Source: Pampus argenteus
Taxonomy: Eukaryota > Chordata > Actinopteri > Scombriformes > Stromateidae
Assembly (NCBI GenBank): GCA_036937835.1
Contig: CM072881.1
Coordinates: 9,496,001-9,560,000, forward strand
DNA length: 64,000 nt
Direction of reading: 5' to 3'
Every line of letters starts with the position of its first letter. Within the stretch, counting starts at the first letter, position 1. The notes under the pieces were generated by a model. That model was not told the DNA's origin and did no database searches. It saw only the letters and a program-made list of their open reading frames with translations. This document shows, piece after piece, positions 11,896-23,164 of this stretch. A program made the position numbers and the translations under genes.

Positions 11896-12645
11896 ACTGT
11901 TTTCAGTCTTTGTAGGCGTATAACATCAGGGGTTTGTAACTCTGATTGATGATGAACCTTTACATCATTGTTTTTAGGGAAGGTTGCTGCTAGAAACACA
12001 GGACCTGTGTGCTGGGTGGGGTGTTGTTATGGCAGACTATAAGGGAGTGTCCAAGAGCACTTTGCCCCTGCCTGTGCTCTCATCTCTGGAGCTTTGTCTC
12101 TGACTTCCCTCTAACTCCCCCAGGGCCTTATGGAAGTCCACACCCAACAACTCTCTCCCATCTCTTTGGATTCCCCTTTCCTGAATGTTTCCCCGCTATG
12201 CTGTGTCTACACCTCACCTCAGCCACACAACAGGAGAAAATAAAAGGAGGTGTGGGGCGGGTGGAGGAGGGTTTACTGTGTGTCTGCAGCACTCTGTGGG
12301 GCCACCAAACAACACAGTGTGCAATAGAATCATAAATATGTTGGATGTAAACACTAGATATGAAAACAATGTTTATTTGATTTGTGAACCGCATGTGTTT
12401 GTTTTTTTTTTTTTGTTTTTTTTTTTTTAAATATGTGCAACATTGTGTGTATGCTGATATTAATACTGCAGTTTTAGGGGTTCAAGCTGAGGTCACAAAG
12501 AAATGACAACAATGCAGGAAGTTGAGCTTTGTCAAAATGTCACATGATGTATTAGTTGAGGGAGTATAATTTGAGTGTGCTTTGTTTTGGCTTATCAGCC
12601 TTGCAACAGTAACTTCAGATGGACTGGCAGGGAGGGGGCAGAGGA

Positions 12646-12650
<5 letters not shown>

Positions 12651-12694
<44 letters not shown>
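12651..12694. repeat. (TG)22 microsatellite
   Basis: Forty-four bases of perfect TG dinucleotide repeat. Confidence 0.97.
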
Positions 12695-12697
<3 letters not shown>

Positions 12698-13740
12698 AGC
12701 CGAGCAGCCCCGGGGCCCCCAGCTACGGGATGTTTTAAAGGAGCACTGAGGCAGTAAATAGCTGGGGAGGCTGGAGGTTCACTCACATGAACTACTGATG
12801 CGGTGGCAAAGCATTATCAGGGTTTCTATGGGAGATAGCCTGCCAGACATGGGAAGCATGTCGTGCTTTTGAGATTCTTTTCCATTTAACCGAAACACCA
12901 TGTAAATTCCCCAGCTGCTCTTATTCAAACGGATTTACTGCTTGCAGTAAATCTGAGATTTTACTGAGGTGTGTGCAGTACATGTTTATGCAGAATTTTG
13001 CAAGAAGAGGAGAAACAGGTGGTGAATTTATCATAGAGGTTCAGTGATATGGGTGTTTGTGGATTATCTACCATGCAGCTCCATGCAGAAACATGTACCA
13101 TAGTGAGCCACCGCAGGTAACAGATATGCTATGTGATGCTGTAGATAAAATCCAAGTTGAGGTTGGAAACAAACCTTTGCTCCAGACTGAAGGCGCATGG
13201 CCAAGTGGAGTGGAAAAGAGCTTTGGTTTGATTGTGTCCTACTGTGCACACATGGTCAGGATGGAGTGAGCGACTGTGTGGCACCTCAGCTCAGCCCAGT
13301 CTGTCATGCCGCTCCCTTAATGGCAATTTATTGCTTCCTGAATCCTGAAAATGGGAGGCCGAGGACAACAGAGTTCCAACCTCTGTTTTCTGCGTCCTTC
13401 CCCATCCAAACGCCCTCGGGATCCTAAACAATCCCTAAATCTCCCCGTCATTTAGGCCTCTCGCTCTCTCTCAGGCATGCCATTTGTTTTGAGGCTTCAG
13501 GGGTCTGATTCACGGGCGCTTGAAATGACTTGAAAGAAGTTTAACTTGGTAGAAAAAAACCTTTGGTCGCACATAATGTAATGTAGTTAAGTTAAACAGT
13601 TTCGATGCATTAGGTGAGAGAGTTAGTGTGCTGATAAACTAATAATCCAGCTGCATTATGGGACATGAAATGACCACATTAAAATAAAAAATAAAAAGAC
13701 CTTAAAGATTCAACTACAAAAAAAGAAAATAATTACATCC

Positions 13741-15494
13741 CAAAACAGTGTGTTTTTCTTAAAGTATATTTTAATGACAGACAAACATGAAAATAATCCA
13801 CAATACTGAGACATTGTTGTTTTTTTTTCTCCACAGGCATTTTTCATGCCAACATTTCTAGAATTTCTTATTGACATATTTACATTCACATTGATAACAA
13901 CATAAATTCACATAAAAAACAACAACCTCAAAACAAAACTAAAACTCCTCCCCCAGCAAAATGGCAGTGTACATGTTTAAGACCACTCCAGCACATCATT
14001 TGGTATGATCCCCTCTCCTTGTTGACATAGTGCACATTACATATGAAAACACTTTACAGAATAGATTTTTTTTTTACACATTAAATGCATATTTTGTGTT
14101 TGTCTCGAGCTAGCCTTGTCCAGGGTGATAACGTGTTTCTCCACTAATAACTTGTCACAGGGTTTTTCTGTATATCTTCCATTCTTACCTTCACAGCACA
14201 GAACATCACTGGACATCAGTTATGAATGGCTGTTGTCGTCGGTTCTATTAACATTGCTGATTATATACACACAGGTAAATTAAAATATATATATTTTTTA
14301 AACTTTACAATGTAAAATAGCTTCTCGGTTCTAATTTCTTGTTATGTGTGTCTTGATAATATGCAGCCGTATCATCGCTCGGCTGACTGCTTTGGCTACA
14401 CTGCTGCATATTAACTCCAAGACACATTTTAAATAATCTTCTTTACAGTCCAATTACCGTACTCAAAACTTTACAGAAATATTGAATGACTATTGACATG
14501 AAATACATTAAGGGTATGGTATCTTACAAAACGGTGTATTCAACACAATGCTCTTAAACGTCTCCTTGCATCTCCTTACAGAAGCAAAATCTCAGAGTTG
14601 GCGAGGATATGAAAAGTGCTTTCAGCACTAGTTTGAACTGCTCAGGTAGCCTCAGCTTTGTGTTACTTCTGTACGTGCTCCAATTCTCTGTACATATATT
14701 AAAATTCCCAGTCACTCCACTATGCTACATATAGTTGCTTTTTATTTGGTTTTCAGTGCTTGCAGCATCACCTTCCAGATCATTCCCTTTTCCTTTATCA
14801 GTGCAAATATTTTTAGTTTTTATTTTTTTTTTAGATTTTATAATCTCCTTAATAATATTAGAAACACCGAGGAGGACCCCCAGCAAAGGGGTGACCACCA
14901 AAACATGTTAAACAAATTGACCTATGGATGTCTGACTGCTAAAAAGGCTAGACATTTTCTGAACTAAAAGACTGCAAGAGAAGGTAGGAAATTTAAAATC
15001 TTAGTCCACACAGCAACACCTGCCTAGTGTATCCTCGCTGGGATAGCAACTAAGCTTTCAATAGAACCTTTCATATATTTTCCTGAGTTTCACAGCAATG
15101 ACTCTAAATAGGCCTGAATTAATGGCTTGACTTAATTTATCCCAAATGGAAACCTTTTCAAGAGATTTCTTCTGCACCTGCATAATGGCATCACTCAAAC
15201 CGTCCAAATGCCAAATGCGTACAATGTTCATTTCAACCATGTCCCTCAGGTCACAACTTCACCAGGTCTTGGGGACCTGGGGGACTGCATATTGCACTGA
15301 AATGGTGTTGGAAAAAAAAGCCCCATTTCACTCCTCAGTCCTTTGGGGAAGACGATATCTGTTGGTGGCCCCATGGCTACATCGGCCAACAGTTGCTCAT
15401 TGTGGCTTCTTCCGAAACGTGGAACAGGGCTGAGTTTGGCCCGGCTTTCGGTACAGCCTTGATGTGGTAGACAAGCTGCTGGAGAGATTTCAGC
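13741..15494 (-). other. Probable metrn 3' untranslated region and downstream flank
   Basis: The minus strand downstream of the metrn stop has no further coding exon. Candidate poly(A) signals (AATAAA on the minus strand, TTTATT as written) are at 14818-14823 and 14741-14746, which would give a 3' untranslated region of roughly 0.7 kb. Which one is used cannot be told from sequence. Confidence 0.35.
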
Positions 15495-18400
15495 TCAGTC
15501 TATTGGCAGTTCACAGGGTATTTGTTGGGCAGCTTTGGCCATGATGTACGCCCGCTGGAAGTCCTTGTAGCGGGGAGCGCAGCCCAACCAGGCCTCCCCA
15601 AAGTGGACCCGACCGGTGAAAAGGAAGCTGCCAGGTCCCGGTTTGACGCCACACTGCATTAGAGTCCTGATGTCACCCCGACTGGTCAGGCGACTGTTGC
15701 CAGTGAACAGGGCGTACTTTTGACGAAACACCCGAGTGGCGCTGACCTTGATCACTGCCGCCCGTAGGTTCTCGTCTTCCTCCACCGACTTGATGTTACC
15801 TCGCACAACTGTGGATAAAGAGCACACTCGAGTTAATTTAATTTAATTTCTGTGTGTTCATTTCAGCAGCAAAACTTTTATTGCCATCTGAACTACTCCT
15901 CAGTACCATTACAGGTCAATCAGATCCTGGAGATTAGTCCACTGCTCCTTCTCTAGTGGGGTGATGTTAGGATTAGTCCACTACAGTGCCTTCAACAGGG
16001 GATCTTGTGTGGGTGTTGGGGCTACAGAGAGCTGCTGTTTCACCTTTAACCTTTGCTCTTTTTAGAGGGGAGGATTTGGGGGGAACTGGGGTGCTCTGCC
16101 TTCAAACCGATTCGACACAACCGATTTGTAGATCCTGATAAGAAATCCTTACTTTCTATGGCTTTGCTGCAAGAACTTCTTACCATTTGGTGGTCTGGTT
16201 AAATATCAGAATCCTTACTGAATTAGATTGAGGGGATTTCTGTGTGACAATAACATATCATTTCCTGGTTTGCTGTGATTTTTTCATATATATATCGGAG
16301 TAACTTACCAAAGTCACTGGTACAGACAGCCATCAGAATCTCTGTGTTGTTGCACGGTCTGCAGGCTTCTGGAGAGAGAAGGAGAGGAGGAAAAAGACCG
16401 AAAAGAGAGTCAGTTGGTGACCTCACATAACACTCTAAACTGTTAGAAAACACCTATATGCTAATACTCATACTGAGCCTCTAGAAATCAAAGGCCGTGT
16501 TTCCAGATAAAAGATCGCGTGCACAGGAATGTGAGATTTGAATCTAGACCTAAAACTCTGCGTAAAGACGAACAACAAAAGGAGTGACCAACCGCCGCGT
16601 TCTAACAGACAGCTGCTACTTTTACAGTCGGCAGAGGAAGACCAGCGGAGCTTTAAAGGTGTGAGGCTCTTCCAACCCGGACAATTTAAAGGCCAAATGA
16701 AACTTCCCCCCTAAAGCTTCCAGGGTGTCTACAGTCACACCTCATCAAAGCTTGCCAGACAGGGGCTGAGGAGAGGGAGTGGGGGGAGGACTTCAAAGTT
16801 TTTTTTTTATTAAGGACCACAATCCTACTTCTGCCTACCCTTCCTTTCTGCTGAGGCCTTTTGAAAAACCAGGGGAAAAAAAACACTATAAAGTGCACCT
16901 TCCTGAAATTCATAGCAGGATAGTCAGATGAGCACACAAAAAATTAAAATGAAACCAGCAAAGCACTGGCTGTTTGAATGACTGAAATGTGGGTAGGGAA
17001 AAAAAAGGGTCATGGCATTTTTTAAAGTTCTCTGCTTCTTGTGGTTCTTGGGAGGCCCCTTGTCCACTCCTTCTTAGTAAAAAACCTCTTGATAAATGAG
17101 ATTCCTTCCTCTCTAGCCCACAGCAAACCCCCATCCAAACCTAATCAGTGTGTGTGTGTGGGAGAGAGATATGTGTGTGTGTGTGGGGGGGTACACTCCT
17201 ACAGACAAGTCTCCCCACAGAGAGGCAGCTCAACAAAAGAGGGGAGCATCTCAGCTGGGTAGAGGCCTCCCTGTTGCCTAGGTGACCACAGTAATCCCAG
17301 AATACTCATGCGGCACCCATTCAAAGGGCTCTGGACTCTGGAGAAAGCCCCACATACTGTGCTTTTGTCCCCCCTCCCACTCCACATCTCCCCTTCTCCT
17401 GCTCCTAACCAGCACGCCTCTGGGGAAAGTTTGGCCACTTCCTACTTTCTGCACTCTGCACGGGGCTGTGGAAAGTCCAACCAGCCCACAGAGGCCTGTT
17501 ACGAATTATGAATCATCATCAGTTTATGGTATATAATAATATCATCCCTCTGGTGGGTTAAAACTTTACATCTCCCGACCATTTCAGAAAGGAAGAAAAA
17601 GCACTTTAACCACATTTAAGTTAATTCTGACCCAAAGCAGCCTTGCTCAAACCAACATGGCTGACTAATGCCTCACTGACTCACCTTCACTGCTGATGGG
17701 GTTGGAGTCGAGTGACAGGCGAGCAGTCCAATCCCCTCTCAACTCGTAGCGAAAGGAGGCAATCCGCCGGCTGATGTCCTGGTGAGGTGTAGCTTGCAGG
17801 AAGAGAGCCACCCTCTCCCCCGGCAGGCGGCTGAAGCAGCGAACCCTCGGTGGGGGAGAGGACTCCAGGCGGTCCCCTACCAGGAGCTCCAGGACCCCGT
17901 CTCTCTCCAGGTATAGCTGGGCTCCGTGGAACTGCTCAGAGGGCTTGACACAGGCTGTGATGAGGCCTGAGCTGCTCCCACCGGGCCCCACCGCCACAGA
18001 GGGCAGGCGGGGTGACAGGGTGAGGCGCAGGGCTCCTTTGGGATACAGCCAGTCTAGAGTGCCCTCAGAGCAGTGGAGGGAGATCTGCTCCACACTGCCC
18101 TGCTCCTGGGACAAACCACTGTGTGAGGGAAAGTGGAGAAGATGGTTAAATAAAGGTTTCAGTTGATCTTTCCAGGTAAGAGGTAACTAGAAAGTTAAGT
18201 TCCAAACATCATCATCAGTGGATACTTTAAATGTGATGATGATTTAAATGTGAGCCATGCAAAGAGCTAAGAAAGAAAAAGTTTAATAAGAGAAAGCGCC
18301 GCCTACAGGCAGCGTCTGTAGGGCCAAACTTATATATTAAGGCATTTTAATAACATCCTATAATGAAACTGGACTTCAATAACGGCATCCACACTGTGCA

Positions 18401-18766
18401 TCTTGTCCAGTTATCAGAATTAATCCTCCTGTCTCCTGTCTGTCTGGATCCTCCATGCCTCCTGCAGACAGCCGGAGGCGCAATCGCAGCAGAGCTCTCC
18501 AAACATTTTAATTGCATCTTAATGGCATGTCTCAACATGCTGTTGCATTCAAACAAGCAAACAAAAGCCACCTGTAGCATCTCAGGACGACATTTTTAAC
18601 ATCACTTCTCATTTAGCCATATGCTAAATAAATAAATAAATTAAAAAAATAAAAGAAATACTTGCCTGCCTTTCCAGCTGCACTGGTCTTCCGAATAGTT
18701 TGAGAGAGCCGCATCAAAAATGGCCAAAAGTAAGATCCAAATTGTGTAAATCCGAACTCCAAACAT
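15495..18766 (-). CDS. metrn: Meteorin, secreted neurotrophic factor
   Basis: Four minus-strand exons join in frame: 18666-18766, 17685-18118, 16309-16368, 15495-15808 (909 bases, 302 residues; human METRN is 293). Residues 1-22 form a signal peptide with a hydrophobic core (IWILLLAIF). The mature protein begins near NYSEDQCSWKGSGL. The deduced protein has ten cysteines, the number expected for the five disulfides of the family. Family blocks are plain: WLYPKGALRLTL, FLQATPHQDISRRIASFRYE, ACRPCNNTE, CTSDF, CGVKPGPGSFLF and FGEAWLGCAPR. Meteorin acts outside the cell on glial differentiation and axon growth. Intron 1 must use a GC donor at 18665-18664 to keep the frame. The related metrnl is the alternative; the ccdc78 neighbour and convergent layout favour metrn. 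Confidence 0.92.
18664..18665 (-). other. Non-canonical GC splice donor of metrn intron 1
   Basis: On the minus strand exon 1 ends AG and continues GCAAGT, the classical strong context for GC-AG introns. Joining there to the acceptor before 18118 gives the conserved CSWKGSGLSQE. The only nearby GT, four bases downstream, shifts the frame. Confidence 0.85.
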
Positions 18767-19030
18767 TTTCAAAAGTGGATGATGCAAAGTAAAAAAAAAT
18801 ATTTGAAAAATATTATTCCAAAAACTGCAACGTCCTAAACATTCGTAAATGCCTCTATAAATCTAATCTAATGGTATCTCTGATAACCTCCATAGTCCCT
18901 GATGTGTAAGACCGGGGGAGACTGCGACACTCTGCGCTCCGTGCTGCTGTGCGTCAGGGGACGCGGAGCTCCGAAGTTATTCCCCCGCAGAAAAACTTCA
19001 GCGACCAATCAGAGCGCGGCAGGAGAAACT
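18767..19030 (-). promoter_or_regulatory. metrn 5' flank with CCAAT box
   Basis: Upstream of the metrn start, sequence at about 18900-19030 is locally richer in G, C and CpG than its surroundings. It carries a CCAAT box at 19005-19009 (GACCAATCAGAG), about 240 bases before the ATG. This fits a TATA-less promoter. The start of transcription cannot be placed. Confidence 0.4.
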
Positions 19031-20633
19031 TTAAACCACTCACACAGCGGAGTGGGGGGAGGCACGTCTGACCTGCAGGATGAGTAACAGTTTGCATAAA
19101 ATAAACCATGTTACAATCCACTATTGTGTCGGACATGTCTGCGGAGCAAACACTAATTAAATGATGCTGAGTGAGTTAAAGTAAAGCTTAAAGAGCCTCC
19201 TCCAAACATGTTTGAAGACATGTTAAAATGCTTTGAATAATAATGTGTTGTTATTCAGAGACAAAGCAAGACAAATCCAAAGACAATTGTCTGTTTTCTG
19301 ATTCTGTCTGTTTTGTATCATTATAATCTTTGGGAATGGACAGTTTCTAATTACTTTTTAAAATGTTATAGACTAAACTAGTAATTGGTTATTTAAAAAA
19401 AGGTATTCATTCTGCACCGTGACGCTCAATAAACATCCAGTTTTATAATAATAATACTGAGTAAACAAGTTATGAGTGGAGGGTGACTTTCAATGTAATT
19501 TAACTGATTTAAATGATGTTTAAAGTAAGTTTGTTGCTTTGTGGTGATGCTGCAGACTTCTTTAAAACATCCATAAACACTGTTAAATACAAATAAAATA
19601 TTTTTTTGTAATTACAAAAGGTTTTTAAAAATCCCCAAAAACCCCTGACCTTGCATGACCTTGTAATAAAACACATTAAAAAAAGGTCCGGCCAATATCA
19701 CGAGCTTCTGAAAAATATTGTCTGGAGGTGATATAAAGCACTAGTCACAGTTCAGTAATGCTAACCTGGTTATATGATGGTGATGATGATGAAGATTTGG
19801 CCTCCTCTGGTTGCCGTGCCCTCTGCCCTTTTCCCCCGCTGGGCTTCTCTTTCATGTCGTGGTATTTATAACCAAATCAAATATTCTTTTGTGCCTATAC
19901 TGCCCATCCATCTCACCGAGACATTGACTTTCAGTGTACTCGTGTGTGTGTGCTTTCGTGCGCGCGTGTGTGTGTGTGCGTGCGTGATGAAAGTCTAGGC
20001 CCTCTGATGGAGTTATGACAAGGCTTCAGACCAAGACAAAGGCACATGTGCAGAAATCCAGCTGCTTTATTGTCTGCGGCAGGACGAGCTTTGTTTTCCG
20101 CAGGGCATTTCAAAGCAGCAGAGTTTAAAGCACAGAGAGACAGGGGGGTTACCCAGTCAAAGATAAAATAATACATTAGTGCCTAAACTTAGTTATGGAC
20201 CTCACAAGTATGTCAGAGCATCCACATGTGCACAAAGTTTTCAACACTCAGATTTACACACTCTGTCGAACGCATCAGTGTGCATTTGTTCATACACGGG
20301 GTTTATGACCCGCATGACCTGAACTACAGTCTCACCCAGTCTGGATCATATTCAGTGCTTTCATGTGGCTGTTTAGTGTTCTGGTATGAACACAAGCATC
20401 TTAGTTCCTGCATACTGAGATTAAACTCACTTGATGTGGTTCAACTGTTTCAGATTTCATTCGCACTCTCATTTACTGAAGGTTTTCTTCATGAAAGAAT
20501 AGTAAATGGAGTAAAGGACGGAGAAGTGAAAACGTATGTGAGGTTTTGTGTGTTTTAACTCAGTAAAATCAGTGCGTGTAATATCAGAAACTGGATGCCT
20601 TGGTGCCAGAGTAATGTATTGAGTCAGTTAAAT

Positions 20634-20712
20634 GAAAATAATTTGACATTTTGGGAAATACATTTATTCATGTTGTTGCCAAGAGTTTGAAGTGAATATT
20701 AATACCACTTAG
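20634..20712. repeat. Dispersed teleost repeat fragment (TTTGACATTTTGGGAAATAC type)
   Basis: ATTTGACATTTTGGGAAATA followed by TTATTCATGTTGTTGCCAAGAG matches the start of a common teleost interspersed repeat that I recognise. A second fragment of the same family is at 54468-54545. The copy is soon followed by the unrelated element at 20756. Confidence 0.65.
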
Positions 20713-20755
20713 ATGTTGTTTACTTTTGACAGAGCATGGGTAGCTAAACTAAGTA

Positions 20756-21087
20756 GAGCTGCAACTAATGATCATTTTCATTATTGATTAAACTACTTAT
20801 TTTATAGATCAATCGATGGTTTTGTCTGCGTGAGAAAATAATGAAAAATATCTGTTATGGTTCCCAACGAGTCCAAGATGACGTCTTCAAATGTCTTGTT
20901 TTGTTGGATCAACAGTCAAAAACCGAAAGATATTCAGTTTACCATCATGCACGACAAAGAAAATTAAAATGATGCAAAACATCTTGACATTTGAGTAGCT
21001 GAAACTAGCTAATTTTGGGTATATTTGCTTAAAAAACAACTCAAATGATTATTTGATTATCAAATTAATTGACTAATTGTTGCAGCT
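20756..21087. mobile_element. MITE-like element with GAGCTGCAAC / GTTGCAGCT ends
   Basis: The left end GAGCTGCAACTAATGATCAT and the right end ATTGACTAATTGTTGCAGCT are inverted repeats around an AT-rich, non-coding 332-base body containing GACGTCTTCAAATGTCTTG and AAAGATATTCAGTTTACCAT. This is a very abundant non-autonomous element of teleost genomes. Other pieces in the window are at 37358-37475 (opposite orientation) and 55995-56046. Confidence 0.8.
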
Positions 21088-21636
21088 AACCACATGCTAG
21101 GAAACAACCTTTTTATCTAAAAAAAGACCTGTCCCTTTAAATTAGTTTTTAACCTTTAATCATTGATACATCGATTTATCAACTAAAACTCATGTAGGTT
21201 AATTATAATAAGAAACATTGAATCTGTTTATCAGAAACACCACAAACTTTATTTGGCTTCACTAGAATCCTTCATTCACCTCGTATCAACACGTGTGCAC
21301 AGAAAACAATCACGCGTCACACATGGGTGTGCGGCGCTGTAATCAAACAGTGTGTGAGTTACATTTTAAAGGTCAGTTCGAGTGTGTGAACCGTCAGACC
21401 TGGTTGCTTCTGTTCTGCGTTGAGAACAATGCCATCTTTGACTGTAATGTGGCTGTCCTCATACTTTAACCGCTCAACCGGACTCCCGCTGTTGTAGAGT
21501 TTCAGCTCTGTGTCTGCTGTATTCTCACCGGCCCGCCAATGAGAGTGTCTTCAAACAGGGCTGCTGTAAGCATACAAGAGTTACATGCATGTGTCAGACC
21601 TGTGTCTATTTGCTTGGTGTTCTGTATTCCTCTATG

Positions 21637-21653
21637 TGTGTGTGTGTGTGTGT
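21637..21653. repeat. (TG)n microsatellite
   Basis: Short perfect TG repeat. Confidence 0.85.
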
Positions 21654-23130
21654 ATGCAAACAAACACAGAAAGGATGTAGTGACAGTGTGGTGTCACCGG
21701 TATTTATGGGACCTTATTGTGTGTAACTTTCTCTCGCTGTCTCTTCTCGCTGCTGTTGGACTCTTTTTTTTAACGCCAAATAGCTAAACTTGAATTTCAG
21801 CATATTTTAGGGCTATAAACATGTTTAAAGAGATTAAATAGTAGAAGCGCCCCCCAATTATTTCAGTCATTTGAATGTTTGTTGAGTTTCCTCTTTGAAT
21901 TTTAGCTTGTAAAGCCTCTCTGTTCTCTCATGTTCTCAGTTAAAAGTGAATCGAAGTTGGAGACGTTTTCCTTCTTCTTCTTGTGTAAGTCTAACATGGC
22001 TGACATCTAGAGACCTAATCCTGTAGCAGGATTAAATTGAGCACCGAGTTTGGTAATTTTGGAAAAAGTTGGACAAGCGAAGGCCGATTGGGATGCTGAG
22101 CTTCGATATTGTTCAGACAGGTTTGGTGTAACGGTAGCACGCTATGTAAAATGTACCGTCTAAAAACACCTAGAGAAAGTTGAGATGTTCCCGTTCCCGA
22201 CTTTTCAGCAGCTTCCCATGACACCTCAGTGCTAATCCGTCTGATCTGGCATCGCCGCTGTTTGTTTTCCAGCACAGAGTCATCTAGCTGCTGGTAATGA
22301 GATCTAAGACCTTGTCAGGATGCTCTGATAATCAGCCATACGTTCAGGGTGAGCAGAAAATATGCCCTTCCCTTCAAAGGATTGTGCTGTGTCTGATGTT
22401 TTGCCTGGTTAGTTTGAGGTTTGTCATGGGAAACGGACCATGTTTGATGATTGACTGATTTCTATGTTGTTGTTTTTTTAGCCTGGCAAGTGAAAAATCT
22501 CAATATCCTGAGTGCCACAGTGCAGAATACATTTATTGAAGAGTCACATACTGTACGTTAAAGTAAATGATCCCTGCTTTGTTGCTCTCGATTAGAGTAA
22601 AATATACTTAACAAACAGAAAACTGGGCCAAAAGAAAATTCTTGCTTTATTTCTTACTGAAACCCAACATTTAGTAGAGGTGTGCAGATGTTGTTGCTAT
22701 GACAGCTATTTTTCCTCAAAGCATCATAGGCTATAAAAGATCAAACCTATAAATCTGTTAGCTGTAAGAGAGCCTTTGTGTTGATGTGTTGTTGTGTTAA
22801 TGTGTGCAGTCCAAAACTCTACCAGAGTTTGGTGTTGTGATGAGTCAGTGAGAGCGGTGAATTTGGCGTTTTCCCACCTCTCCATGCAGGTGAGGAGCTC
22901 CCGGCCTTCGGACAGACTCGAATGGCAGCGAGAGGCCTGTGAGAAGAAACCAACTCTATCGGAGCTCGGAAAAACTTGTGCTGATATTTACCCTCCGAGC
23001 CCCCATGAGAGCCACATGTGAAAACTGACACCTGCTCTCTCATTGCACTTTCTCAGGATCCTGATTGTGCTCGTGTTTGTTTGTATGACAGTAAATTTCT
23101 CTTTGTGCCTCCAATCTCCGTTTGTGTAGT

Positions 23131-23133
<3 letters not shown>

Positions 23134-23161
<28 letters not shown>
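23134..23161. repeat. (TG)14 microsatellite
   Basis: Twenty-eight bases of perfect TG repeat. Confidence 0.95.

Positions 23162-23164
<3 letters not shown>

Larger units (their letters stand above)
5463..13740. other. Intergenic region between ccdc78 and the metrn 3' side
   Basis: About 8.3 kb holds no reconstructable gene. I looked for antkmt, which sits between METRN and CCDC78 in human, and saw no exon chain that could encode it. Contents are a T23 tract (6861-6883), a MITE-like element (9066-9234), a dispersed repeat (10009-10158), a 26-base palindrome (10247-10272), a C22 tract (11874-11895) and a TG microsatellite (12651-12694). Blocks of more balanced composition at roughly 7420-7860, 8500-8800 and 13280-13520 could be regulatory but are unproven. 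Confidence 0.6.

Noticed and set aside
22016..22034. Perfect 8-base stem with a 3-base loop (TAATCCTG-TAG-CAGGATTA)
   Set aside because: A stem this short is expected by chance in 64 kb, and there is no context for a terminator or microRNA.
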